This document shows, piece after piece, positions 12,945-25,205 of a DNA stretch of 64,000 nucleotides. This DNA comes from Solen grandis (Eukaryota; Mollusca; Bivalvia; Adapedonta; Solenidae), in assembly GCA_021229015.1 (NCBI GenBank), contig CM037781.1, positions 38,423,897 through 38,487,896 of the forward strand, in the 5' to 3' direction. The notes under the pieces were generated by a model. It made no database searches. It saw only the letters and a program-made list of their open reading frames with translations, and was not told where the DNA came from. The stretch's first letter is position 1. Each line of letters starts with the position of its first letter. Made by a program: the position numbers and the translations under genes.

Positions 12945-13040
12945 CCTCTCGCTCTCTCTCTCTGTAAATATATATATAGAGAGAGGGCACATTCATATAT
13001 ATATATACAATGTAAATTTTTTAATATATATATAGAAAAG
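12945..13040. repeat. CT/AT/AG microsatellite cluster
   Basis: CTCTCGCTCTCTCTCTCTG is followed by TATATATAGAGAGAGG and several ATATATAT runs. Simple-sequence repeats with some dyad symmetry; no function implied. Confidence 0.8.
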
Positions 13041-14789
13041 TGTGCACCTTTGCAAGCTTAACCAAAAGCGAAAACGAAAGTAGTTCCAGATGTCAGTGTT
13101 CAAACAACTTGACATACGAAATTGTACACAATTATATCATGTCAATGGCTTAATGAAATATATATTTTTTACAAACCATGTCGGGATTTTGAAAGTTTAC
13201 TATGTAATTCTTTATCACAGGCAATGCAAGTTAAATATTAACTACTAGATATAACATGTGTCTTATTATAATTTCACGTAATGAACTCAAATCTTTAAGC
13301 TTATTACTATTTTTGGAATTCCTCAGTTCACAAAATTTTAACATGATTGGACGTATAAGCATATTTGTATCTAAGGTTTGTTCTCATTTGATTTTAAAAA
13401 TTGGACATATAAATAGATAACGAAATTTATCTCCCATGTCGTTGCAGTTTTGTGAATTTACGTTCATTACTATGTATATTTTGCCAGCGGCAAGTTTCAA
13501 TTCGCAGGTTATGGTTTCTGGTTACAAAGGCAGCAATTTTCTTACACTAGTATACTGACAGTTTTTCATTATATGGGCTTCGGATAAAACTAGTTTTAAT
13601 ATATTTATATAAATTTGTGTTGGATGTATAGGTTAATTCTGTATGCCACTGTTGTATAAAATATCTTACAATTTTTGGAAAGATGATTTTAATAGCCATT
13701 TCCTATCTAATCTTTGGCTATACCAAATACCAGAAAACCCTAACGAGAAAGGTAGTCTACCAGTCACCATCCCTCACCCAGGTGACAAACCTGACTACCC
13801 CGCCCTCTCACAAAAAAAAGGCCACATGACACTTACGACCCCTCACTTAGATGGCATCCCTAGGTGTGAATACACAACCCATATGCACCATGTTGTGCTC
13901 GGAGGGAAATCCACAGAGCTTAGTATTTTATAATCGAAAAAAGAAAAACAAATGTTAATGGTTCTTCCTCTCATCTTTTATATGAATAAAAAGGTTGTTG
14001 ATTTAATTGATTATGTGTTCTGTTAAGAAATTAAGAATGTGATTTCAAGTAGAACAGTGTTTTGGTATAATGTTCACGAGTACAGATAAGAACACATAAT
14101 CAAAACATAAAAATAAAAAAAAAATATATTATTATATAATAGCTTCACGTAATTTATTTAAAAAATAAGAATAAGTGTTAAGTGTAATCATTGACGATTT
14201 TCCTACTTTCAGGGGTATTTCGGAAGTATTTCTGTTAAATAGATTTTGTTTATTGGTTGTTTGTTTTGTATGTAATTTTTTCATCATCAAAGGCGTATAC
14301 TAATGGATCTAATTAAACTGCCACAATGTAATCAAACCAGATAATTGGCCGTGTATCATTTCATTAGTCCCGCAAACTAACCATGTCCATACCGGAAATA
14401 ATCTATCAAATTACCGTAGCAACTTATACTTCGTTTTGTACTTCATTCATTTAATATTTCAGACACTTAATAACACAACATAAAATAGAAAATTATTTTG
14501 TTCCGTGCTATTTTTCACACCTATCATACATAATCGTGTATCAACAACATATACAAGGTCACAAGGTTACTTCGCGATCCGTGATAACTTGGTAAAAAAA
14601 CCTAGATTCAAAAACATAAATACATTATTTTTCGTAAATATGTTCGAAAACACATTAAACCACAAAATATAAACACTAAAACACATTAAAACCACAATAG
14701 ATATAAACACATGTATACTACATGTATAGATATTCCTATAATTAGGGGTATTTCGGGAGTATTTCGGTATTTCGGGAGTATTTCGGTTA

Positions 14790-15016
14790 GTCGTGTGACC
14801 GGTTTTTATCCAGTGTTTGGATAAGTACTCAATTTTCGCGGATATTGAAGAGACTTCAAAATGAAGAGTGTCACGACTATTTGGATTGTCTCGGTTTTCA
14901 TCGGACGAAACAGCTGTTGCACGTCCCTGTCGTACCTACTCATACGCATGTATATTCTTTGATTAACGGATGGTTTATCGGTCGTCCTTAACACAACCAA
15001 GACTGTCATCAACAAG
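14790..15016 (+). promoter_or_regulatory. Candidate untranslated first exon and promoter of NRAMP
   Basis: This segment is richer in CpG than its AT-rich surroundings and ends AACAAG followed by a consensus donor GTAAGT at 15017. It contains only a short open frame (ATG at about 14861, stopping in TTTGA), so it is not an evident coding exon. The NRAMP start exon has an acceptor (TTTTCTAG, ending 27707) 30 bases before its ATG, so at least one upstream 5' UTR exon must exist. This is the best candidate seen between the left gap and 27707. Just upstream, 14742-14790 carries a short tandem of GTATTTCGG units. The assignment is an inference; RNA evidence is needed. Confidence 0.35.
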
Positions 15017-15159
15017 GTAAGTTATTTAAAAATTTGATCTTAGCAGTGACACTGAAATAGTCATGATAGTTTACCTCATTTAAAGTATATTTTGGAAAGT
15101 TGGCAACTTTATTTTCGTCAACTTTTTGAAGTTTAACAATTTCAGTGACTAAACTTAAG

Positions 15160-15600
15160 CATTTGCGGATCCAGGGGTGGGGTGGGGTTGCCTAAACTAT
15201 GCATAAAAAGGGGTAGAAAAGGGGTATGATAACTCCCCCCCCCACGAACAGGGTTAAGAGGCATGACACCCCAGCCCCCGGGAGATGGCTTATTTAGAGA
15301 ATTCTTCCCAAATAGTCTATTTTTTCGCGCGAAAGAATTCTCAATTCCAAAATTGCAATTTTCCCAAAATGGTCAGAAAAAGGTCTGTTGACTAAAGCAT
15401 GCATGGATCCAGATGGGGGAGGTTCCGGGAGTCCGGCCCCCTTAAATGTGGCTCTTATGCCTATAATATGTATAAAAGAGGGTGGAAAAGGGGTATGACC
15501 CCCCTCCCCTAGGGTTAAGAGGCATGACTCCCCCTCCTATGTACTGACTGACTTGCAGAGGTGCCCCCCCCAGTGTTAGTGTTGTTCCGGTTGTATTTCG
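15160..15600. repeat. Two related G-rich/C-rich blocks
   Basis: Two blocks (15165-15285 and 15400-15545) share GGATCCAG-GGG, a TATGCATAAAA or TATGTATAAAA motif, GGGGTATGA..CCCCCC and AGGGTTAAGAGGCATGAC. They are diverged tandem copies of a dispersed repeat, about 235 bases apart. Confidence 0.65.
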
Positions 15601-16749
15601 GTCCGGGGGAAAAGTCCCATTCGAAATATTTTACTTACAGCAGTTAAAAAGTGCATAAATAGTGCATTCATGTGAGTTTTGGAGAGTTATGTGTCTACAT
15701 TTATAAATGGTCAAGGAATTTTAAAGGAGGCACGTGCAGGGTGCGCTGCCCCCCATGAAAAATTGAAATATTGTTTAGAAAATACAGATATTTTAATAAA
15801 AAAGCTAATAAAATGTCAGAAAAAAGGTCATTTTTACTGGATATAGATCTATATAAAAAGGTAAAATAGCTTAAATTTTCTTGCACATTCGATCTGTGAA
15901 TTTATCTAAATTAGGAACTAAGAGAAAGTGTGGGGTCATTTTACTTCTGGTAAATTTGTGGTAAGCAAGAAAGGAAGAGTCTAGAAAACAGGTCAGTATT
16001 GAAAATGGGTTAATTAAATTAAATTTTAATCTACGTTATGTTTGTGTGAAGAGGGTCAACACCCAAACACATAGTATATGTAGTTTATTATTTAGGGTAT
16101 TAGCACCCTTATAGCCGTCAATCCCATCAAAGACATGCATATAACTTCAAACAATGGAAATCTTAGTGATAATTCGACAAGTTATTTTGTGACCAGGCAT
16201 TTTCTCCCTATATATCTACCTTTGATAAATGGTACCATTCCTAATAGCAAATCCACTAAAAATTCCTAATCTGTCAGCAAAATTTCCAATTTCATGATGC
16301 AGAATTTTCACATTTTGCCCTGCTTAGGTTTAACTTTAGTTACACGGCCAAGATAGTTTTCTGTTGAAAAGTACCCATGTTTAAATTGGATACTACATAC
16401 TTTATAGTGGGTGGAGTTTCCTTGCCCATGCATGCATTAACTGATGCAAGACCAGGCAGCTATCCAGTTAACCCTTCACTGGCTCTTTTCAGATCATTAC
16501 ATTATTTTCTATATTTAGATGAAAAAAATAATTAAAAATGAAGTAAAATTTAGCAGCGTGGCCATACCACATGGTATGTGTTTTTTGAGTTGGTGAGAAC
16601 TGGCCTGGCTTGATGAGTTACAATTATTTTCGTATAATGAAATAAACATCAGATATCAGTGTGATATAGCTTGGAATTTTTAATTCGTAGAAAAATACTG
16701 GGTATGTCATCCTGTTAAAAATGAGATGCATTATTAGTTTGAAATATAC

Positions 16750-16991
16750 TTAACCCTTTCCCTCATATAGACTCATTTTGGCGCACTCAATAGGTACCAC
16801 ATAAAGCCAGATCTGCAGAAAACCACAGTTAAACCTTACCAAATTTAATTACAAAATCCTCATTTCCAGACCACTGAGGAGCAGCGAACAGCATAAAACC
16901 TGATCAGCCTGCGAGTTACTCGCAGGCTGATCTGGTTTTATGCTGTTCGCATAGGTCTTTTCATGGTGTCCTCTATGAGGGAAAGGGTTAA
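16750..16991 (+). mobile_element. piggyBac-like MITE family A copy 1
   Basis: Flanked by TTAA on both sides with termini CCCTTTCCCTCATA and TATGAGGGAAAGGG. The interior contains a near-perfect hairpin of about 67 bases centred on CTGCGAGTTACTCGCAG. About 242 bases, no coding capacity. TTAA target duplication and CCC-starting inverted repeats are hallmarks of piggyBac-superfamily MITEs. Confidence 0.85.
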
Positions 16992-19095
16992 CAGGTTTTT
17001 CCAGTTAGATACGTACATTCTTTTTTTAATGTAAATGATTATCCATTTTCTGATTTCTTACAAATCAACAAATGACTACTGGTAATAAACTCTCACGCAT
17101 GATGGGCTTCATTACATAGATTTTTTTTTTTCAAATAGCTGATTAATCTAGTTTTATACCATTCCCATGTTTTGCTCATGTTGCACAAAATAAGCCATAG
17201 AGCGAAACCATTTGATCATAAATTATTCCAGTTTAACCAGGTTGCTTTGTATAGTCTTCTGCTCTTGTGGCAAGTTGTGGGAATTAGCTCAGTTTACATT
17301 AGTCACTTGTATTTTCATCTTTTGCTATTGAATATTCTATTTCCATACATTTATCATAATATTGTCCAATCATACTTCATTATCAAACATATTTATCTGA
17401 TTTAGTAATTTCATTACTCTGTCGCATAAGTATGGCTGAAGTTGATCATGATGGAACTTTCTTTGATTATCTTTTGATTGTTCTTAACAATATTGTTAAA
17501 ATGAACCTAACTGATGCAAATTTAAGTTTGCGTTTTCATGGCAACCAAAAGAATTGTAATGTTATATCTCTGAAATCAGTCAGTCTGAATTTTATTTCAT
17601 TTGGCATAAATTAACATCTCACAGCCTTGTCTACCAAATTTGCAACACAAAGTTGATCCTTGGAATATAGAAGTTACAGTCCTGCTACTTTATATAAACT
17701 TTACTCAAGAAAACTAGAAATTTTCATTTTTTTTTTAAATTTAAATATTTCATCCCTATATATATGTTCATATAATCAATTTGGCAATAGTAAATACACA
17801 TGTGAGATACCAAGCATTTTCTCAATGCACTCAAGTAAAATGTATACACCAAATTACCCATGGACACTAACCAGAACAGTGATTTTCAAGTTTTGCATAT
17901 TAATCTAAATCAAGTGGATCACACATCATAATTATACAAAATTAACTTATTATGAATACTTTATATTAACAAGCATATATTTGATTGGATCTATATAGCT
18001 ACACTGTATGGCAAGTTTCACCCTTTCCTGTTAAACCTGTTTGAATTTGAAAAAAAACTAGATGGCATGATAATGTTTTATGGTATCAGGATAGGCACAG
18101 TATTCATCAAAAAGATATTTTACATCAGAAGAAAACTATCAAAGCATGCAATAAGTGTATGTAAGATATTTATGGTCCTTATTCTGTGTGTTAGATTTGT
18201 CTGTGAGTGAAAAGGTAATGTTTAAGAATCCAAGGGAAGTTCGGGGTGTGTCCCTTTTGCTCCAGGGGTGGAGGGTTAAATTTTCACCCATCTGAATTAA
18301 TTTTGTTTGACACTAGCATTTTAGCCAGGCAACCTGACACTTAACTTTGAAATTCATGGAGTCCCTTCTGAAAATTAGGAGTCCTTGCAGTCACACTACT
18401 TGGATGTAAGATAGCTTTCTTTGTAAAACCATTGCTTGAAAAGATGCATTTTATCAAAGAGGGTTTACTAATATTTTATGAAGAAGATTACATTTGTTTA
18501 TCCCTGGCATGTCAGTTCTGGAGTCCCATCCCAATTTTTCAGTTAATTAATATTTATCAGGTCATGAATTTGTACATGAATATTCATCGGGCAAAGGATT
18601 AACTCAGAAAAAAACGGTAACATTGGTTCGCTAGCAAGAGATCTACAGTAGTTATATACTTTGCTGGTGGAAATACCTCTTGTGTTGTAAAAGGATAAAA
18701 AAAAAATGGATAACCCACTAGTTACTTGGGGTTTATGATATATATTCTTTTATGACAAAATTCACAAACATTGTACAAGGTTCTCATAGCTATATCATGA
18801 CACATGGGATCATTTATATTGTAATGGTATGATATTTCACAATGCATTTTTTTACCTATTGATCACCTGTGTGCCACTGTCGGCAGCATATGGGATGATG
18901 TGTATTGGAAGACATGCGTGCAGGATACCAGATGTTTTCATTTTGATAGCCTGTAGTTAAACAGTTGTGTGTAGGATCTCATTTTTTTAAAAAGGTCTTG
19001 ATTTTGATTGCAAGTAAGTTCATGAACATATATCTTATGTAGATTCATACAATTTTTTATTTTTTGTAACTATTTATAAGAAATGGCTTCTAATT

Positions 19096-19385
19096 AGTCC
19101 CCTACCGGTGTTTACACCGGAGGGGACTACCCCTATTGGTGTTTACACCAGAGGGGACTAGGTTTGCCCTCCGTCTGTCCGTCCGTCCAGATGTCCAGAA
19201 ATCTGGATCCTGCGATAACTTAAAAAACATTTAAGATAATATTATGAAACTTGGTATATGAATAGATGGCAGTATGGAGATTCTGCACATCACTTTATTT
19301 TTTTTTTTCTCGGACCAAAGTTTTGGTTGCTATGGTAACGGAAAATTATTCACCTCAAAGGTAGGGGATGTTTTGCATGCAGCAC
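19096..19385 (+). mobile_element. Helentron-like element 'E' (AGTCCCCTAC), short copy
   Basis: Left hairpin AGTCCCCTACCGGTG..CACCGGAGGGGACTA, then a second hairpin-like copy, then CCGTCTGTCCGTCCGTCC. It ends near GGTAGGGGATG without the 3' hairpin seen in the copy at 21415. Truncated on the right. Confidence 0.65.
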
Positions 19386-19962
19386 CAGTTACTTGTTTAT
19401 TTGAAGAATTGCTTAAAGTCCCAGTATCTTATAGATGTTAGACCTAAATCCGAATGCACTTACAATATATATAATTCAGTTTTAATTTCATCACTGAAAG
19501 ACCTTGGGAAATGCCTGATTTACAGGAAAGATTCTATCAGAAAAAATGCAAATTGTGACTGTGTCGTTCTATATTTAGCTCAGAACAATGACAGCATAAA
19601 ATTATTATACAAGGGATTTTTCAGAAGTTCATGGATTTTCTTCCTATCTCCTCTACTACCGTGTATCAATATTTATTCAGTCTATAGAAAAAGTCCATGA
19701 ACTTCTGAAACACCCCACGTACACTGAGACATCCATGGTTTTACTGAATAGTGTGTTTCAGAACAAGCTCCGCCCATCTTTCTCACTATTTTGCCCTGTC
19801 TGAACAACTAAGACTTCCGGGCGAATATTTCATTATGTGGGCTTAATTAAACATTAAGAGGTTAATCAGACATCATTTGAGGCTTTGCTAATTAGAAATT
19901 TTGAATAATATATTTTTCCCAGCTAAAACGCACTGGGGCTTTAAGTGAATAAGATATTTTTC

Positions 19963-20198
19963 TTAACCCTTTACTTTATGATAATTCATCACTTGTTTAT
20001 GACTGAATGAATAATAATTTACTGAATGCTAAATGGTATAATATGGAACAATGTAATTTTCTCTGCCATACAGAATCTGAGCCACAGTATTGTATAATCA
20101 AACAGAGGAGACTCTGATTTTGGGTCTGCTTTGATTACCAGGGTTGATTTATCAACATGTATCTTGTTATGTGTGCACATCTGTATGAAAATAAGATG
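19963..20198. mobile_element. MITE family B copy 4
   Basis: TTAACCCTTTACTTTATG at the left, CTGAATGCTAAATGGTAT, TTGTATAATCAAACAGAGGA and GGGTCTGCTTTG inside. The right end is eroded. It is followed within 80 bases by a family A MITE. Confidence 0.7.
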
Positions 20199-20276
20199 AA
20201 TGTCTCACTTTGTTTGCTTGGGTTTACTATCCCACCTACAGTATTTCAGTGCCAGCTTTGTCTACATAAGTGCCAC

Positions 20277-20518
20277 TTAACCCTTTCCCTCATAGAGGAA
20301 ACCATGAAAAGACCTATGCGAACAACATAAAACCAGATCAGCCTGCGAGTAACTCGCAGGCTGATCAGGTTTTATGCTGTTCGCTGCTCCTCAGTGGTCT
20401 GGAAATGAGGATTTTGTAATTAAATTTGGTAAGGTTTGACTGTGGTTTTCTGCAGATCAGGCTTTATGTGATACCTATTGAGGGTGTCAAAATGAGTCTA
20501 TATGGGGGAAAGGGTTAA
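20277..20518 (-). mobile_element. piggyBac-like MITE family A copy 2
   Basis: TTAA on both sides, in opposite orientation to copy 1. Complete, with the central palindrome CTGCGAGTAACTCGCAG. Confidence 0.85.
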
Positions 20519-20611
20519 ATAAGAGCTTCTGCCAACCTTCGCTCATGGTGGAACTTCTACAAGTTACTCCCGATCAATCAATATGGACTATAACTGAGTG
20601 GTGTTAATTTT

Positions 20612-21408
20612 TAAGCTCACCTGAGCTTTTGTGCTCATGTGAGCTTTTGTGACCGACTTTTGTCTGTCGGGCATCGTTTGTTGTGCGTCTTCAACAATTG
20701 CTCGTGAACACTCTAGAGGCCACAGTTTTGGCCAAATCTTCATCCAATTCATCATGATGTTTGTCTATATGATATCTCAGGAGTCATGTGGGGTCAAAAA
20801 CTAGTTCACCAGGTCAAATCTTAGAAAATTTTAGAAAAACCTTGTCTTTATAAAATTAAGTCAGGATGATTTTCTACATGATATATTGGATAAAAAGGCC
20901 AGGTAATATTTTAGAAAAACCTTAAATTAGATTTTTGGCCAACCTTAAGTAACTTGTTCAGATTATTTGCCTTCATGAAATCTTGGATGAGTTCAAAACT
21001 GGCCCATGTTGGGTCAAAAAGTAAGTCACCAGGTCAAATCTTAGAGCTTATGAACACTATAGATTTCACATTTTTGGCTCAATCTTTATAGAATTTTGTC
21101 AGAATTTTTGTCTACTCGAAATCTTGAATGAGTTTAAAATGGAATCACTTGGGGTCAAAAAGTAGGTCACCAGGTCAAATCATGAAAAAAACTTGTGAAA
21201 CTGTAGAGGCTACATTCATAAAACTTGATAAGAATATTGTCTGCATAAAATCCCAGATGAGTGCAAATTTAGGTAGGGTCAAAATCTAGGTCACTTTGTC
21301 AAATGTTAGAAAAACATTGCAAACACTTTAGATGCCACATTTTTGGTTATCATGCATTACACAGCAATCTTACTCAGATGAGCAAACAAGACTATCTTAG
21401 CCCCCCCT
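20612..21408 (+). mobile_element. Helentron-like element S, copy 2
   Basis: Begins AAGCTCACCTGAGC. The interior is a tandem array of about 170-base units carrying GGGTCAAAAA-TAGGTCACCAGGTCAAAT. Ends TCAGATGAGCAAACAAGAC. The 3' hairpin is degraded. Confidence 0.65.
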
Positions 21409-21504
21409 GTTAATTAGTCCCCTACTGGCTTCGCCAAAGGGGACTATAGGTTTGCACTCCGTCGGTCCGTCAGTCCGTCAGTCACACACGTTTTCCGGAC
21501 TTTT

Positions 21505-22754
21505 TGTGTTGCCTGCATAGCATGGCAGACACATAGGGATCACTTTGTCCGTCGTCGTCGTCGTTGGCGTCGTCGTCGGCGTCACACTTTCTTGTCCGGA
21601 GCATAACTCGAAAAGTATTTGAGGTATCACCTTGAAACTTAAAACATGGATAGATCACATTGAGGTGGAGTGCATTGCACAAGAATGATAACTCTGACTT
21701 TCGTATTTTCTGAGTTATTACCCTTTGTTGATTCTGAGATTTTATTTTTGTCCGGACCATAACTCAAAAAGTATTTGAGGTATCACCTTGAAACTTAAAA
21801 GATGGATCACATTGAGGCAGAGTGCAGTGCACAAGAATGATAACCATGACTTTCATATTTTCTGAGTTATTGCCCTTTGTTGATTTTCAGTCTTAATTTT
21901 TGTCCAGGGCATAACTCAAAAAGTATTTGAGGTGCTGACTTAAAACTTTATAGATAGATAGATCTCATTGAAGAGGAGTGCAGTTCACATAAATGATAAC
22001 TCTCACTTTCTTTTCTCCTGAGTTATTGTCCTTTGTTGATTCTCAGTCTTTATTTTTGTCAGGAGCATAACATAAAAAGTATTTGATTTTATTTTCTGAG
22101 TTATTTCCCTTTGTTGATTTTCAGACTTAATTTTTGTCTGGGGCATAACTCGAAACGTATTTGAGGTGTTGACTTGAAACTTCATAGATCTCAATGGTCT
22201 GAGTGCAGTGCACATGAATGATAACTCTGTTTCTCTTTTTCCTTGAGTTATTGCCCTTTGTTGATACTCAGACTTCATTTTTGTCTGGAGCATAACACGA
22301 AAAGTATTTGAGGTATTACTTTGAAACCTCACAGGTGGAAAGATCTCATGGAGTGCATTGTGCAAGAATGATAACTGTTGTATTTTTGGAGTTATTTCCC
22401 TTTGTTTATTTTTTTGGATTCAATTCTTGTGTGGTGCATAACTTGTAAAGTATTTGAAGTGTTGCCTTAAACATTTATAGTAGATAGATCTCATTGGTCT
22501 GAGTGCAGTACATAAGAATGATAACTCAATAATGATAATGATGACTACAAACTTGCAACATATATATAATTAACGTCATAAGTGCTTAATGACGTCATAA
22601 TTTTTCTTACAGTTAATGTTTTGAATTCATAGTCATTCTGACACTCCTCTGATGAAGACTGTATAGTCGAAAGTGCTCGGGAAAATTATTACATATTGCA
22701 CTGTTTGAATATTTTATTCCCCCCCCCCCCCAAAAAAAAAAATAAAAAAAAAAA

Positions 22755-22793
<39 letters not shown>

Positions 22794-22930
22794 ATTTGGT
22801 GTTATTTTGTACCTCACAAAATAGATTATGCTTTATCAATAATTTGTCAAAAAATCTAGTCAATTCTTTCATCAAACATGCTTAAATGCAGGCGACACAA
22901 GTGTTCCGAGGAACACCCACATCTAGTTTT
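21505..22930 (+). mobile_element. Helentron-like element D copy 1 (nested in E)
   Basis: Starts TGTTGCCTGCATAGCATGG, then ACACATAGGGATCAC and (GTC)-rich sequence. It has an array of about 130-base units (CATAACTCGAAAAGTATTTG, GAGTTATTGCCCTTTGTTGA), a CTGATGAAGAC..GTCGAAA segment at 22649, and a C/A and TA/TG simple-repeat patch. It ends ATGCAGGCGACAC, hairpin GTGTTCCGAGGAACAC, CCACATCTAG before TTTT. A near-identical inverted partner is at 57062-58255. Confidence 0.8.
22715..22795. repeat. Poly-C/poly-A and (TA)n(TG)n simple repeat inside D copy 1
   Basis: Runs of C, A, TA and TG in succession. The matching complementary patch at 57190-57262 in D copy 2 is conserved in order but differs in run lengths. 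Confidence 0.9.
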
Positions 22931-25205
22931 CTAAACGCTTGCAGATATTCATCTAATTTTTGGTGTGTGAGTCTACCACCATAACTTACAGATCAAGTTT
23001 GAGTTTCATTACGGTCCATTGATTTTTGACGGAATAACGACCCTTGGAATTAGAAAATTTCTTTAAAATAGCAGTTTTCCGGATTTTTTTTCTAAACGCT
23101 TGTTTTTGATGTGTGAGTCAAATTTTTTTCCATTGATTTTTGACGGAATTACGACCCTTGGAATTAGAAAATTTCGTTAAAATAGCAGTTTTCCGGATTT
23201 TTTTTTAAACCTTGCAGAATTCATCTAATTTTTGGTGTGTGAGTCTATCACCATGAGTTACAGATCAAGTTTGAGTTTCGTTCTGGTCCATTGATTTTTG
23301 TCAGAATTACGGCCCTTGGAATTAGAATAAACAGGTTGTGTTTGTGTTTGTGTTGGGGGTCTTAGTTTTCCTTTTGCCGGTAGGGGACTTAGTATTGCCT
23401 AAGCAATACTTTCATAATACTTGTTTTTAACTTAATAATTAACTTTCAATTATTATTTAATGATTTAGATTAGATCATGTGATAAATAGTTGACCTGTTT
23501 CACAAAAATAAACACATGGGTTTTATTACGGTATTATTTCATGTGCAGTTGACCACATCATAAATGCTATGTAAAGCCCTAATGGGTGAGGGTGATAGAA
23601 TTAGGAAGTAAAGTTGTGTGATTATTCAACATATACTTGTAAATTGAAACTATGACATTGAATACTTACACTATTTGGCAGCACAACACATACATGCATT
23701 GTAGTAGGGCTGTGATTACTACATTAATATAGCTCAGACACTGGTTTGATCCATGACCCTTTTCATTTGCATTATCTGACAAAAGATAAAAGTTATATCC
23801 CCACCACACACAATGATATAATAATAGTTTGTGGTTAAGTTCTAATGTAACTTTTATTGAAAGATCACCTCTCTGATCTATCCATTGTAAAGCTCAGATA
23901 AGCTAGAATGCTCTTTTTTCATTTTCTGTAATATTTTCCTGTCTTTTACTATAAGAACAATACATAAATTTGAGAACTACAAGACCAATGTATCTAATTT
24001 AAAGTGAATTGTTTTGTGTTCTTTGTGAGACACACTCATTAAGAATACATGTAGAACGAAAACACAACATTTGACAGAATAATATTAGTATTAGAAAAGA
24101 CACAGTGAAACATGAAGGGCCAAGATTTTTATACACGTCATCTTCTCCGTCTGTCCGTCCATACGCCCGTCTGTCTGTACATCCATTTCTTGTGAACACA
24201 ACTCCTCCTGCATTTCTGAATGAATCTTTTCAAAACTTGATCATTGGCATTACTATAATTGGTAGATATGCATGAAGTGGCAATTTTCCGGTTCATTAAT
24301 TTTTACAAGATTTGTGTCCCTTGAAACTTAGTCTCTTTAGCTGATTGATATTTCAGCGCCATTCCTTATATGTTTCTGACCTAACCTTTTTCAAAGTGTG
24401 GATGAACTGTTTTGCTCAAGAAAACACCCAGCTGCCCCTGAAGGGATCGAACCTACTACCCAGGCAACCACAATCTCAGGCCCTTGTCTTTTCATCATCT
24501 TTAGTGATTGCCTCACTTTGAGAAAAGTATATTCACGAATATGCTGCTCTTTCAGCTAAATTAATTGGTCTCACAGACTTCATTATGAGCTTATGCTTAC
24601 AGAAATGTTAAAAGCAATAATTAAAAGGACCCTCTTGGTCTTTATATTTTGTGGCAGCGTATATTGTTGCAGCACTAGCACTTATGTTTTCTTTTTATTT
24701 TATTTTTTTTATTTTTTTTTGAAATGTTGATTAGTTTTAGGCATTTCTTACTTATGATATTTGAAATCAAAGAAAGCATCAGGAGTTAGAAGCATTCATG
24801 CTTTCCTTTAATTTTAACAGTTAAAGTCATAGACAATACCCAAGGATCATGAGGAACTGGAACTGCATAGTCGTTTCATGTAAACAGTGAGGCTAGATAT
24901 TAAAACTGGAAAGCAATTCAACATATTAAATATTGTACAATATTCCATATAATGTACTGAAATAAAGGAAAAGGGCAACATCATGAAAATATTTTACTTA
25001 AGTATATCATGTGATGAAAGGGACCAGCATGCTAGAGTCATCAGATTAACAATACTCAGAAAACTGAATGGTAATCTAGGTATAATACACTATACATGTA
25101 GTTACTGTTAAGGTTGTTAGTGGAGACAAGATTAGGCATCCTGAGCTCCTTCGACTGTTGTTACTTTACTGTATTTTAGATTCAGACTATATTTTGCATT
25201 ACATC

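Larger units (their letters stand above)
10203..14789. other. AT-rich intergenic stretch
   Basis: Between POLR1B and the candidate NRAMP first exon I see no gene. Besides the gap and the minisatellite there is a more GC-rich patch at about 11948-12060 (CCGGAGACACCCCACTGAGC) and a C-rich patch at 13725-13925. Both are probably transposon remnants. An inverted pair (CCACGGACCTATGG..TAGGTCCGTG) is at 12700-12727. The base content is unlike coding sequence on either strand. Confidence 0.6.
21415..23423 (+). mobile_element. Helentron-like element E, full copy carrying a nested element D
   Basis: The left end is AGTCCCCTACTGGCTTCGCC..GGGGACTATAGG. The right end is GCCGGTAGGGGACTT, hairpin AGTATTGCCTAAGCAATACT, then ..ACTTG before a T-run. 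Own sequence is 21415-21505 and 22931-23423, including repeated ATTTTTGACGGAAT and CTTGGAATTAGAA units. Element D sits between them. Confidence 0.75.

Noticed and set aside
13643..13933. 96-codon open frame in a C-rich patch
   Set aside because: No recognisable domain, low-complexity PH/PD-rich translation, and no splice context. More likely a transposon remnant.
14806..14824. Possible iron-responsive element (TTATC-CAGTGTTTG-GATAA) in the candidate NRAMP first exon
   Set aside because: It has CAGTG, but the loop would be nine bases and the bulged C upstream is missing, so it does not fit the canonical IRE.
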